From: Mactromeris polynyma
Lineage: Eukaryota > Mollusca > Bivalvia > Venerida > Mactridae
Length of the DNA: 64,000 nt
Reading direction: 5' to 3'
Assembly: GCA_032209605.1 (NCBI GenBank)
Contig: JASFXZ010000005.1
Coordinates: forward strand, 29,810,905-29,874,904
In this document: one piece after another, positions 24,925-37,554 of the stretch
Position numbering within the stretch: position 1 is the first letter of the stretch
How the letters are laid out: each line of letters opens with the position of its first letter
Program-made: the position numbers and the translations under genes
Notes under the pieces: model-generated
The model's input: only the letters and a program-made list of their open reading frames with translations
Database searches by the model: none
What the model was told of the DNA's origin: nothing

Positions 24925-27103
24925 AACATGTCTATTTGTGGAAATGAAATATCTTTTCCACGTTATTATGTAAGAGCAGATATTTTAAGCTGAAAGTATC
25001 TGGTAGTACATAAAGACGTATAGTTACTAAATGTTTTACCAATTCCATATTATACATTTATCCTGCAAGGAATGAGATTTGTTGCTTTAAATAGGCAAAT
25101 ATTGAGCTTTTATCCCTATTACTTAGTGTAATATTTTTGCTAGTTTTTAATAATTTTTAACTGTATTCTGAACACTAATATATATTTTATTTAATCTGTG
25201 TTTTACTAGATTTGGAGCGAGTCTGTATGCTTTCTTGAATTTTATTGATGTGTGAAATCTGTTGTTATATTGATGATGATAGATCTGTTTAGTTTTGCTA
25301 GTTATGGTTCTATTCATGTTTTCTTGTTCCTGTTAAGAAATTGTTGGTTTCTAGTAGAATGAGTTAGTAATGATTGAAACACCATGCTGAATTGGTTCAC
25401 AATTTGCCCTTATTTCTCAAATGGCCTCAATTTAATTTTGTCTCAATCTCAATATTTCTAGAACTTACATTTTGAACATAGGAAGATAGGAATTCAAAAG
25501 AGCTGGCAAGAAATCTCGATAAAGGGATATTGGTGCATATACTGCTGTCGGTGGCAAGAATGATTGGTGCATACATTTCATTACACAAGAAATGACATAT
25601 TTCTCTTGACAATTATTTTACTTTGAGAAATTATTAAGTGACTTGGCACTGAGTGCTGTATACATCAAGTGATGCTAGGCTGACATTAGCTTTCAAAAGT
25701 TGGTAGCAAAATTTGAGTAATTCATTTGGTAAAGTCTTGCAATTTTATTATAAAATGAGCTATTTTGAGACAACGTCGGAAAATTTCACGTCGAGTTTAG
25801 AGCTTTAATAGCAAATCACTATTTGGTTACTTACAAGTGCTAGTGTAGAGTACCTACCAACAATGGTTAGACCAAATACAATACATATGTTGTGTAGAAC
25901 GATAAATTGATTTAAGAAACTTACAAACTGTTCTTGTGTTTGTAGGTTTAACATTTGAACAAAACATTGTATGTGAAAAATTGAGATATAATTTCGCATG
26001 AGATGAGAAAATAATTCTGTGCAGAAAGAAACTCACAGCAGAATATCAGTTGATGATTTTTGGAACAAAGAATTTTGTCCAAATAATTTAATTTGAACTT
26101 TAATGTAGAATTGGTACCAAGCATGTTATAGTTAATTCTTATTTATTTATTCTTTAAACATACTCAGTACATTTAGAAACGCACAATTTGTTTTACCAAC
26201 CATGCTTCTTTAAATTTCATTTTAATACTTTTGAAACTCATTTTTTCATGAAAATATTTGTCGATTGTCATGAAATAATATTTTGCCAAGTTGTTTTCTT
26301 GTATCCTAAAAGTTATTAAATGAAAATTTAGAAATCCCTCACAGTGTGTTTTTAAATGTGCTGAGTATACTTGTCTTTTGCTGTTTATCAATTCTTAAGG
26401 CTGTCCTACCTGTTGGATCTTTATAAGGTCAGAGAGGTTACAAAAGGTTGTATATTTTTATCATACTGTTGATTCATATACATATCAATGCTTACTTTTT
26501 ATTTTCTGTTAGTCAATCTCTTTGGCTTTAATTGTAACTTAACATTACAATTGGCATAAATGATAAATCAGTGGTCCAATGCAATTAACCATCAGGTCAA
26601 CCAAGTGGAAGGGTTAGGCTTTGGTGTGGGATGATGTTCTTGTTCTTGATTTGATTATCTCATATATTTACAGTATTTCACGATAAGCTTCAATTTTTTA
26701 CTTCAGTTTGTTTTACCTTACTTTCTATTCTCATGTCAGTACATGACTTGTTTTCCATTTTATCCAGTTATCTGTAGATATGTACAAAGTGACTAATCTT
26801 GAATGTGATGTGTTCTATGTGTAGATGTAGTGATGACCTTAGCCGTATTTACATTGAACATATTTGCCTTTGGGTTGAAATCTTGTATTGTTTGTACAGA
26901 TCTATGATTATTTTCAGCACTGACCAAATTGGTCTTTATTATGCTTACCATTGTTAAAGTTGTTTCATGTAATATATACAGAATACTTACATCTGATATG
27001 GGATATTAATTTTCCTTTTTGTAGACATAATTTGATGCTATTTATTTAATTCAAGTGCTGTTACAATAGATAGATCTACATAAGTTGAAGACCTTGATTA
27101 AAC
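24925..27103. other. Intergenic, nothing recognised
   Basis: AT-rich sequence with only short chance frames. I found no exon pair, RNA gene or clear repeat. Confidence 0.4.
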
Positions 27104-27275
27104 CACATGAGATTGTCGTCAAGTGTTCTACCCCTATGTCCCTCGTATAGTTCTCTCCCTTTGGCCCTCTTATAGTATATGTATATATAGTATATATTCT
27201 ATAGAAGGGGCAAAGGGAGAGCACTCTAGATGTGATAAAGGGCAAGAACTTGTGACAATCTCATGTGGATAAAAC
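27104..27275. mobile_element. Palindromic MITE family 6, copy 2
   Basis: It opens ATGAGATTGTCGTCAAG and closes CTTGTGACAATCTCATG, with TCTCTCCCTTTGGCCCT and GGGGCAAAGGGAGAGCA inside, around an AT-rich loop (TATAGTATATGTATATATAG). The whole forms a hairpin of about 170 bp. Confidence 0.65.
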
Positions 27276-27916
27276 TTACCGAACTTTTTTGCCTCGGACA
27301 ATTCTGAGACATTACCCCTATGTTCACCTATAATTTATGTTCGTCTTTGTTTCTCTTCAGTTGTTTATTTGCTTGCAGTGTTCTAGTTAGTTGTCGGTGG
27401 CTTAAATGTTCTATAGCTCACCATTGTCTTGTCAGAGTTCATACACTAGTCTTGTATATTTGATTTTGTTGCCATTTTGTGTCACAAACATCCACTAAGT
27501 GGAATAGAGAAACTGAATATTTATTGAATTATGTTCACTTTGTATGTTGTTAGTTGAATTTAAATGAAGATTTTTATAGCGGCATTACATTGTTATTATG
27601 TAGTTCATTTTTGAAAAAAATATTTTTTTGCATAAATTATTAGATATGAATTGACGTCCTTGCTAATGATAATATGTGTTGACAATACCTATATTAGTGA
27701 CCAGAAAGGCCATTGTTGGGTTTAACTTTTTCTAACAGATATATGATTCGACTTTCAGTTTGAAGAATTTTTAACTGTGTTGAAGAAAAGTATACTTGAA
27801 AATAAATGATGTAGTCAATAGCTTTAATGATTTAGGTTTGAAGCATGTGGTGTGAGGACACGTTCTGTTCTCATTCTTCCATTCGTCTGTCATATTAAGT
27901 ATAGTTTGTTGTGTTT

Positions 27917-28101
27917 ATACAATATATCCTCATTAATAAGACCACACTTGGGAGTCTTGAAAACCTGTGTCTTCTTATTGAGGTGGTCTTAGTAGTGAGG
28001 TTGAATAAATGGCAAAACTGTGAAAATGGACTTTATAATTATGTTCTTAATTTTGAGGTGGTCTTATTATTGAGGCCATCTTTAAGTGAGGTTTTATTAT
28101 A
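27917..28101. mobile_element. MITE family 3, copy 1
   Basis: Shares with 30795-30975 the phrases CTTCTTATTGAGGTGGTCTTA, AATAAGAC near the left and TGAGGTTTTA at the right end. The consensus ends appear to be TACAGTAAAACCTC in inverted orientation. Confidence 0.6.
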
Positions 28102-28783
28102 GTTATATATCTGCAATTTCAACTTAAATTGAGGATAATTCATGAATGGTCATAAATTGATAAGTTCTTTAACCGAGTTCTCTGAAAATGATATAACGAA
28201 CCTTTGGGAGAGTTTTACTGTTTTTGAAACCAATTTTAATAAATTTAGTAGTGTTGTATTTATATCATGAAATGTAAAAAAATTCTTCCCATAGTGCATT
28301 GTCAGTCGCTGTGAAGCAATTGTAAGATCATACCATTAGTGAGTTCACAAGTTGATTAGGACATTATACATGGTTGTTATATACACATCTCTGTCGTCAT
28401 AGTAGATGCAAACTTAGGTTATGAAGGATAGTTTAGTAGAATAGTAGTGTTTTGTTTTGTGATAGTCATGAATGAATACTCATTAATTGTATATTTTTAA
28501 TATGAAAAACCACTTGGGCTCACATTGATTTTGAAACAAATTTTATTCTTATTTTTTGGTAATCAATCAAATTGCGGGGTAAGGGCAAATATATCCAGTC
28601 TTCTTATAAACAATGAAGCAAGATGGACTTGGTTCCCTGTCATTGTCACAATGTAAAGCTCACTCATAAGAAATCCATCGTGAATCAAATGTAACTGCTT
28701 TTTTGCTCAATAATTTTTTCAGCTTCCAAACTGAAGTTGTATTTACCTAATTGTCTCTTTGGATTCAACAGAATGTAATCAAC

Positions 28784-28921
28784 TACAGTCGGACCTCGTT
28801 TATTCGACAACCTTCTATCCGAATACTTGGTATCTATCAAAATCAATATCAGGTCCCGATCATGTATTATTAGAAATAAAATTTTGACCCGATGAATTCG
28901 AATGAACGAGCTCCGACTGTA
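28784..28921. mobile_element. MITE family 1, copy 2
   Basis: 138 bp from TACAGTCGGACCTCGTTTAT to GAACGAGCTCCGACTGTA: inverted ends with TA flanks. It is the best preserved of the three copies. Confidence 0.75.
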
Positions 28922-30794
28922 CACTATCAGAATTATCACCAGACATTATACGGCTAGTGTAGATTGTGGTCAGTCTAGTTATTCAGCTAGTTGTCTGATA
29001 AGGATCTACACTTAGCATATAGAGAGAACCATGGATATATTTTTTATGGTGTAGATTTATTTCTGTCAGCTACTTGGTTGATGTTTGTCCACATTGATGA
29101 TAGATACTCAGAGAATTAATCTTATCCGTCTATTGTCAGTTTCCATATTTATAAAAATCTTTATATTTTCTGAATTTTTGGAAAAAATTCAAATTCTTCA
29201 TTGAGAAAAAAATAGTGACGTCTTAAATTGGTTGTGGTTGATTTTGCATTTATAGACTGTGACTAATTCTCAAAGTAACACACTTTGAAAGCTGTTGTTT
29301 AGAAGTGGTTGCTCCAGACAGGTAGAATTGATAGTAAATTATTACTACATGATAAAGATATACTGCTGTTGAAGAAAGGTTGATGTTCAAAATTTAAGAT
29401 GGCAAGTTTGCAGAGAATGCATTGTACTTATTTTACGAAGCGTTTGGAGAGGCGGGTTTCCTCACCGTTAGTCGTTTCACTAAATCTAGTACCACTGTAA
29501 ACAGCACGCAAGGCGGATGTCGTTCTATTCATTTTTATTCCACACAAGTCCAAAATAATAACTATACGTTTATTATACGTTTATTGGTACAATCTGCACA
29601 TACAGTGCCTTTGACCATTAACAAAATAAACATAATATGAGATGGTCAAGACAGTAAATATACATGTTACAAATACAATATCAAACATGTAATATAAGCA
29701 AACACAGAACAGAACAAAGATATTTGTGTATAAGAATGAATATTAAATGTAAGCAGCAATGGAATAACATTTTAGTGTCTTAATGTTACGCAATAATAAA
29801 TATATATAACTATACGTGAACAGGAGAAGATATTTTAAGAGCAGCAAATCTTACTATGGAGCAATTAATGTAAGTTTGTCTTGTCTCAGTTTCATTGCAT
29901 TAAAAACTAATTTAGCAGATAACAATAAGTATAATAACAGTTGACGGTGCACATATGTTTTTATGCACAAAGCTGCCAATAGTTTCGTATAACTCAAAGT
30001 AAGTATTTCACAAAGTAAACTTTCACAAAGTATGTGTCACAAAGTAAGTTATTCTAAGCTTCCTTTTTTATATTATATTTCTATCCTTTTTTTATTTAAA
30101 GGAGCATGCCTTTATATAGACCTAAAACAAAGATTATAAGGAAGCCAGACATTAAGGGCTTTGATGATAAATAGACATATCAAAATATCAATTAAAATTA
30201 TTCGCACCTAATCACAATTATGCAAACATGGCTTTGCACCTCCATACGGATGAAAGGAAGTTGAGACATGAGAATTATGTCAGATGAAGTATGGTTTAAA
30301 TAGTTTTAAATGAAAATAAATGTAGGTTTCTTAATATCAAAAGAATTGCGCTAAAATACAAAAATGTTAACACCATTATAATCAACTGGTTTATGAAATT
30401 GTAATAACTTAAACAAACAATGTCAAAATATAGTCTGGTTTTGTCTAACAAAATCATGATGTCATTTCATTTTAAATTAATAATAAGAATATCTTACAAA
30501 CATTTGTTATGCAATTTTATCATATTTTACGGCATAATACTTACAACATGACTTTTACTTTTAGACAACTAAATTAGAATTTAACATGACTGTCGATATG
30601 GGAAAATGGATGTTGCAGGTTTAAGGAAGTTTGGAGTGGATGTATATTGACTTTGTTAGAACTTTTTTGTGTGTTTGTTGTTAATGAATGTATAACCATG
30701 GTGAAGAAATACATACATGTATATTCTAATGTAGTTTTCTTGTTATTTCAACCTGTTCATTGTATATATGGATGCATGAATGTGATGTTTATAT
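28922..30794. other. Intergenic, nothing firm
   Basis: Non-coding AT-rich sequence. CACAAAGTA recurs four times at 30008-30053. 29560-29720 looks like an AT-rich LINE tail but no coding remains to support it. Confidence 0.35.
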
Positions 30795-30975
30795 TACAGC
30801 AAAACTTCGATAATAAGACTACATTTGGGACCCTTGAAAACTGATCTTCTTATTGAGGTGGTCTTAATATTGAGATTGAATAAAGAGCAAAGCTGTGAAT
30901 ATGGACTTAAAATTTGTGGTCTTAATTTTCAAGTGGTCTTGTAATTTAGGTGGCCTCTAGTGAGGTTTTACTGTA
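30795..30975. mobile_element. MITE family 3, copy 2
   Basis: 181 bp from TACAGCAAAACTTCG to AGTGAGGTTTTACTGTA. It carries the same internal text as copy 1. Confidence 0.65.
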
Positions 30976-32267
30976 TTTGATAGATGAAAGATGACCTTGA
31001 GTGAGATAAGTCTCTGGCTTATCAAGTGTCCATGTTCTGTTCATTCTGACTAACCATGGACAGAAATAATACAGATTTATTAAAAATAAATGCAAAAGTT
31101 AAGCATTAAATGTAACAGATGGACAGCTCTAGAATTGTTTTTCAAAGACAATTGTCCCGGATTAATGGAAATGTAAAATTTCACTTGTTGGAAGCTAGTT
31201 GTCCGAGAATATCGGTCAATTAGTAACAAATAAACTTGCACAATGATAGCTTCACAATATTTTAATAATATTTGTGGGATTCTAAGATTTGACTTACAAC
31301 TGACATTTGCTGATGTTGGTTAGCTTCAAAAACAGACTTGACCGGGACTAACTTCAACTCAACTGTTGGTAGCCCGATTCAGCATCAGAAAAGTCCTCGA
31401 CGACGGGTTAGCAGATTTCTAAAGCCCTGTAGATGACTGAGAAAGTACCATTACCCAATTGATGCAATTCATTGTCTTCATGTTGACCATAAAACAATTA
31501 ATCTGGCATATGTTGTATAAAGCCTATTTATCAATAGTCACATAAAGTCTGCAAAATATCCAATGAAAACATGCCACATCCAACAACCTGCATCATCCGA
31601 CATCAGTAAGTGTTGTTACGGGCAGATTATACTGTGTACAAATAACCCTTTTTGACCTTTTAGTGATTATTTAGTGAGCACATTATATTATACCTTGTAA
31701 TAAAAGTTTTATGGAAATAAAATTAACAAAATTAAATTCATAATTTATTTCCGCTTTGGACTATCCATTACCAAAGAATGGAAATTTCACAAACTTTATT
31801 AAAACCTAATGACCCAGTTTGCCTTGCTCTCGTCTGCCATAAAATCACAATGAGAATTTTTTTAGTAACAATACAATATTGTTTTGGCAGCTGAGAGTGT
31901 CGTTAAATAACCAATGAAGCTTCGTCTAACACAATCTCTCAACCAGTAACATAGCTTGCCTTATATTCTGATGCAAACTGCGTTTAAAATTTTGAAAATG
32001 TCATATTACCAAACTGGTTCCAAAAATTACCGCAAAATTATTATTTAAGGTCAAACAGATCTCATAATGTTAAGAAATATATGAAGTGTATTATAAACAA
32101 TTCAAAATACCATTAGGGTACAAAACAACATATGTTACCACAAACTTTAAATGATAGAGACTTGTTTCACTGCCAGTTTGTACGTGTAAACATCTATCGG
32201 TTAATTTAATTTCAACATATAAACTGCACAACATTCCAATGTATTTTTATACTCAAAACTGTAATAA
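30976..32267. other. Intergenic, nothing recognised
   Basis: No exon, RNA gene or repeat boundary could be supported. Confidence 0.35.
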
Positions 32268-32462
32268 AAGAGACGCATACACAAGCAAATGCCTCCCCAC
32301 ACAGACCACTGGAACACAACAGCACATACACCATCAGACACTGAGGAGGTGTAAGGAAAAATATATATTGGGAATGGTCTAGCCGACCATAAAGAAAAAC
32401 TGGATAATTTAATTTAAGGGGACACCAAGGGGTAATTTAACGGAATACATCATGGAACAAGT
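32268..32462 (+). mobile_element. Dispersed element S, copy 2
   Basis: Contains AATGCCTCCCCACACAGACC and GGAATGGTCTAGCCGACCAT, shared with the other S copies. The 5' part is missing. No coding capacity is seen, so this is a SINE- or MITE-like unit of unknown type. Confidence 0.65.
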
Positions 32463-32732
32463 CAAGAAAGTCAAATAATACACCGTTATTGTCAAACAAA
32501 TTTCCAAATTCAATCACGAACAAGAGAGAGAATAAGTTGCTATATGTTTACCATGTGTATCGCTGCTCTGAACAGAGTTGTACAGAAATACCCAGCTGAA
32601 CTTTATGGATATGGTGATAATCATAGAAGTGTTCAAGTTGGAGATGCACAGAATGAGAAAGGAGTTCTTAAACCGCTTACCTTTCTTTGCAATTATTAAT
32701 TAGTCTATTAATTGGGTCCATACTCTGAATGT

Positions 32733-32762
32733 GAGAATAAGTTGTTACTGGGAACGCCACAT
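32733..32762 (+). mobile_element. Dispersed element S, left piece of the interrupted copy 3
   Basis: Ends TAAGTTGTTACTGGGAACGCC followed by ACAT. It matches the beginning of the S copy at 45.49 kb (GGGAATGCCACATGCAC). The rest of this copy resumes at 39209, on the other side of the transposon. Confidence 0.75.
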
Positions 32763-32790
32763 GGCTCATTCTATTATTTTTTGAAAACTT
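32763..32790 (+). repeat. Transposon left terminal inverted repeat
   Basis: Begins GGCTCATTCTATTATTTTTT and ends GAAAACTT. Pairs with 39181-39208 at 26 of 28 positions. Confidence 0.88.
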
Positions 32791-32952
32791 CAGGTAACAA
32801 GATAAACGAACAAAATATTGGGAAAATTAGTCATACTCACAGTTTTTAATATCAACTAACATCGCCCTTGTTAATAAGTAGCTCAGCAGCGAGAAAATGC
32901 AATTTTCCGATAAATCTCTTTAATGTTTTATTGGGTATCTATGTAAAAACTT

Positions 32953-33494
32953 CATTTCCGTAATGCTATTTAAAGTCCATATATATTGATTATTTACAGA
33001 CTCCAATCAATAATAACATTTGCTAATGAGCTGTTTCATACTTAATTTTATATTTGATGAAAAAAACAACAAGTGACTTCTTTTGAACCAAAATATAGCG
33101 GATTTTGTTTAAGATTTGTCATTTTGGTCAAAATTCATTTCGGAAACATGTGTTAGCTCCAAAATATAGACTGTTGATTCGTCCAAACTTTCATATTTCT
33201 TTTAAAGACATTGTAAATAATAACATAACTTTGAGTTGAATATAAAATCGTTTTAAATAGAACTTACATGTTCAGAATTACGTCATGTTACGGAAATGAT
33301 ATTGCGTAACGGCAATGAAAGGTGCGTTACGGAAATGATACAACAAAACATTATTCAATAAACATATATATTTAACTATTTTGAATACTCAGCTAATCCA
33401 AATACATTCAATTTATGATGTACTAAAAACAGTTTATCAGTCAATTGTGTTTTTTGTCTTCAGTAAAGTAAGGTGCGTTACGGAAATGATACAA
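32953..33494. promoter_or_regulatory. Left subterminal repeated motif, candidate transposase sites
   Basis: Copies of a TTACGGAAATGAT-like word: reversed at 32953-32966 (CATTTCCGTAATGC), then 33287-33300, 33304-33317 (GCGTAACGGCAATG), 33324-33343 and 33472-33494. The last two share GGTGCGTTACGGAAATGATACAA. Clustered subterminal words are typical of binding sites for large transposases; the role is inferred. Confidence 0.6.
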
Positions 33495-33588
33495 TCAAAC
33501 TGTTTTCAATAAACATATACATGTATACACATAACAACTTGGAGAACTCAACTAATCGAAACACAAAATTGTGTTGTGATAAACACAT

Positions 33589-33594
33589 TTTATT
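33589..33594 (-). terminator. Poly(A) signal of the transposase gene
   Basis: AATAAA on the minus strand. Its first A is the last base of the TAA stop codon. Confidence 0.5.
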
Positions 33595-36500
33595 TATAAG
33601 TCAAGTGTTTCTTCAATTTGGTGCCAAACGTCCTGGTTAATCTGACAATGCCTCCCTGTCACCCTTTCCGGAGCCCCTTCTAGAATCGTGACAACTTTAT
33701 CCTTGTGGTACCATAGGATATCAGCAATAAGCGGCCAGAAAAAGCGGTTCCGTCCAATCTTGTGCATTACCTGGTACAAATATAAAAGTATAATTTTAAC
33801 ATGCATCTGTAGGAATAAAATATTTAAGGACGATTTTAAGTACTGTCGGTAAGTTTTAATAATGTTTAAAAGATAAAACTTATGCTATAAATGAAGGTAT
33901 GTGTACCTTAACTTCAAGGTCATCTTCGTCTTCGTCCAACACCTCTCCCGGGTATGGCAGCCCATCGTACTCTACGACAATATATTGTCCGATTAGATCC
34001 CCATCTACGGTTATCACTTTCTTAAGGAGCCCTAGTGATAGCTGTGTAACAGAGAAAATTGATATACATTTGAATCACGAACATTGAACAATAAAACATA
34101 TTTTTTAATATTAGAAAACAAAATATTCATTTTAAAGATATAAACAACGTTGCACCTTTTGAGTATCTGCAGAGTTCTCATCAGTAATGTCTCGCGCCAG
34201 CTTGTCACCTACTGCATCGACAGAAGTGGTGTCTTGCGCCATTGTGTCCCCTTCAGCATCGACGGACGCAGTGTCTCGTATTTTTGTCTAGAAAAATAAA
34301 AATATGAATGACTTAAAAAACAATATATTTGTAAACTAAATTGATAAAAAAAAACTTAAAGCATTTGTACCGTGAAGTAGTTGGATAGAACAAAACGTAT
34401 GAATTTAGTTAACATTTGAATCACGGACATTGAACATTAAATCATTCATATTTTTTAATATTAGAAAACAAAATATTCATTTTAAAGATATAAAACAACA
34501 TTGCACCTTTTGAGTATCTGCAGAGTTCTCATCAGTAATGTCTCGCGCCAGCTTGTCACCTACTGCATCGACGGAAGTGGTGTCTTGCGCCATTGTGTCC
34601 CCTTCAGCATCGACGGACGCAGTGTCTCGTATTTTTGTCTAGAAAAATAAAATTATGAATGACTTAAAAAACAATATAAACTAAATTGATAAAAAAAACT
34701 TAAAGCATTTGTACCGTGAAGTTGTTGGATAGAACAAAACGTATGAATTTAGTTAACATTTGAATCACGGACATTGAACATTAAATCATTCATATTTTTT
34801 AATATTAGAAAACAAAATATTCATTTTAAAGATATAAAACAACATTGCACCTTTTGAGTATCTGCAGAGTTCTCATCAGTAATGTCTCGCGCCAGCTTGT
34901 CACCTACTGCATCGACGGAAGTGGTGTCTTGCGCCATTGTGTCCCCTTCAGCATCGACGGACGCAGTGTCTCGTATTTTTGTCTAGAAAAATAAAATTAT
35001 GAATGACTTAAAAAACAATATATTTATAAACTAAATTGATAAAAAAACCTTAAAGCATTTGTACCGTGAAGTTGTTGGATAGAACAAAACGTATGCATTG
35101 AGTTAACGAACTAGTGAGCTAGACCAGTTTAGATTAAAACAAATCTTATTTACAGGATAATTATCTTGATTTTATTATTGATGTGAGTTCCTTATTATAT
35201 TACCATATCAAATTCAGTCATTACTGGTTCAAAACAGTTGCATCCACTCGTATCAATGCGGTTGCAGAAACAGGACACCTCTCTCGTCAGCAAAATCCCC
35301 GGCTCGTTTGTCGTTACCTTAAAACATACAGATACCAATGCGTTGAATAAATTGAAATGTAACAACTTAAGGTAAATTGTATTAAGTTAGTTAATTATAT
35401 TAATACTCTTGCAAATTGTTGTATTAAATGTACATAAGATGTTTATAAAATGGTTAAACGTGTTTTACATTTGCAAACTATTAAATCTCTTTAATTTAGG
35501 TACAAACATATTATGGAATATATATTATAGAACTTGTTCGTTTTGATTTGTGAGAAAATCTTAGTCTTAATTTATACCTGATGTAGTCTCATTGTTTGGG
35601 GAACAGCTCTGATAGTTGCCACCGGTGGTATCTCTATCGCCATGATGTCTGATTCCTTGACCTCGAACATGTGAATACTAGTATTAGAACCAATTAGTGC
35701 TTCTTTTAGGTCCGCTGCGCATTTAATATCATGTCCAGCTAGCACATATCGATCTCCAGTCCTTTTAACTACAGCTCCTATTCCATCCGCTGCCCCCTTA
35801 CCGTGACCTGCTTCTAGATAATTCCATGTGCCACAACGGAATCCAAGGTCAAAGATTTTAGTAGAAAACAGGTACATATTTGTCCTGTTTCTGTACTGAG
35901 TGGTTGGCCCATCCGACAAGAAATGAATAACCGTCTGTCCATTTTCTACTGGTTTTAATGATTCAAAGATTGGTTGTAGGTGGCCCCAAATGCCTGCTGG
36001 GTTGTGTATGAGACAGTCCGAAACTGTTGCAAATGGGTACAGTTTTTTCTTTGAATAAACTATTCCAGTGTGGACACTTACCTGCCTTTGTGAGGCGCCG
36101 AAGTGCATACTTTGAATTTCCGATTCTAGCTTACATGAGTAGTTTTCACTGAAGTCCATGTGTATGAGAATTTCATTTTCTGTCATATTCTCTTTTAGGA
36201 ATGCCAATGCTTGGTACTGATGGCGGATGTTATATATATGTCTAGCTGCCCTTTCAACCTCTTTGTTTACTTCTGTGTCTAAAGTGTGCAATGTACCACT
36301 TTCTATCTCTCTAACCACTCGGACTTGTGTTGAGATTCGCCTATTCTTCCACATTTTCCACTTCACTTGCTTACCCATATGTAACCCATTGTTCTTCGGA
36401 ACTGTGTTCTTCTCACATTTCTGGCATGTCCTGTACATACATTCTTTATTGTCAAGGCCATTGTTACAAGTCACCGTCTTAACAATATCGTTTATGTTTT

Positions 36501-37554
36501 TGCTACTGTACATTTTTGCGGCATGAGCAGTTTCTAGTTTAAAATACAAGTTTTCGTGCAGTTTGCATAGACAAGTTTCCCTGTCTCTAGCTGTAGCTGC
36601 TCTAATCCAAAAAGGCCGAAGTTTGCAAAACAAACTATACGATATCTTTCTCTGTCCTAATTCTGAATTATACTTCTCATGCAGGTGTTTCAGGTCATCG
36701 TTCAGAATTCTAATTTGTTTCTTTTGGCCGTTTCTCGTAGTTGTTGCCCTTTTGTCTGCTTTTAATCTAGAGTTGTCGTCCCGTTCCAGGAATGTATGTA
36801 CTGATTGTTTTACTCTTGTTGCTTTGATATTGATTTTTCGTTTCAATGGTGTGTTTCTCATTTGGTGATTTGTGATACCCAACATGTTCTTAGCATAATC
36901 GCCGAGTTTGTATCTTCTTACAAGGCCGGTAGCACAAACAAGGGTGGATATGTTACGCTTTTCTTCGTGTTTCTTTGTTCTTCTATATCTTTGTTTCAAT
37001 CGATGGATGATAACTGAGTAGAGCAAGACTGCCTTTCTCACATCATGACCTTTGATAATATTTTCTTCTTCTTGCTTCTTACTGGTAGGTTGAGTTTTCT
37101 TCTGTCTTTGTAACCTTTTTTTGTATTTCTCCTTCAATCTTTCTTCATTCTTTAGGGCGACGCGTAACTTGAAGATTTCTCTGTACGCCTTAGATCGATC
37201 TCTTCGAACTTTTTTTCTTCCCAATTGTCTTGCTACTGGTACTTGAGGTTGATTTTGAACATGTTCTGGAGAAGTTGGCGGTGTTTCGATGTTTTCTATG
37301 GCCTTTAATATGTTCTTCTTTCTACTGTAATAGTCATTAGAACTTTGTCGCCATTGTTTCCGCTTTGACCTCTGTTCTCTGGTTGTCAAGTCTGTGATAG
37401 ATTTTACAACTCCTGTTCTCTTCTTCTGTTCATATCTTTCTCTTTCTTTTCTTTTGTACTCCTCATGCTTTCGTGTGCTTTCTCTCTGCCTCTGTCTCCA
37501 CCGTGCTACTCTCTCGGCATTAGACATCTTGGACCCTCCTTTTTTAGCTGCCAT
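33594..37554 (-). CDS. DDE-type transposase-like protein, 932 aa, 7 coding exons
   Basis: Exons (minus): 37554-35578, 35317-35204, 34982-34851, 34638-34507, 34287-34156, 34041-33907, 33770-33594. Every junction is GT-AG and phase 0. Residues 1-160 are very basic and coiled (MSNAERVARWRQRQRE, then a second KR-rich helix). Two Cys/His clusters follow (C328, C330, H333; C363, C372, C377, C380), likely zinc ligands. The RNase H-like core shows HMDFSENY (D467), FLSDGPTTQYRN (D548) and EAGHGKGAADGIGAVVKR (E581 or D590 as third acid). Exon 2 is Cys-rich (SCFCNRIDTSGCNC). Exons 3-5 are a triplicated acidic 44-residue unit. Exons 6-7 form a tail with YDGLPYPGEVLDEDED and NRFFWPLIADILWY. Uncharacterised invertebrate proteins of this architecture are familiar to me, but no name is certain. 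The ATG at 37554 follows an in-frame TAG seven codons upstream. Confidence 0.85.
34156..34982 (-). repeat. Triplicated exon unit in the transposase gene
   Basis: Three tandem copies, about 344-351 bp apart, each a 132-nt phase-0 exon plus intron. Each encodes 44 residues beginning TKIRDTASVDAEGDTMAQ. The exon copies differ by a single synonymous base (TCT versus TCC Ser), and the introns are nearly identical. Each unit also has an internal echo (DTASVDAEGD and DTTSVDAVGD). Confidence 0.9.

Noticed and set aside
32551..32706. 51-codon frame MFTMCIAALNRVVQKYPAEL...
   Set aside because: Coding-like composition but no splice signals, partner exon or family; too weak to annotate.
36227..37017. 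Plus-strand frames of 70-101 codons
   Set aside because: Antisense shadows of the transposase exon.
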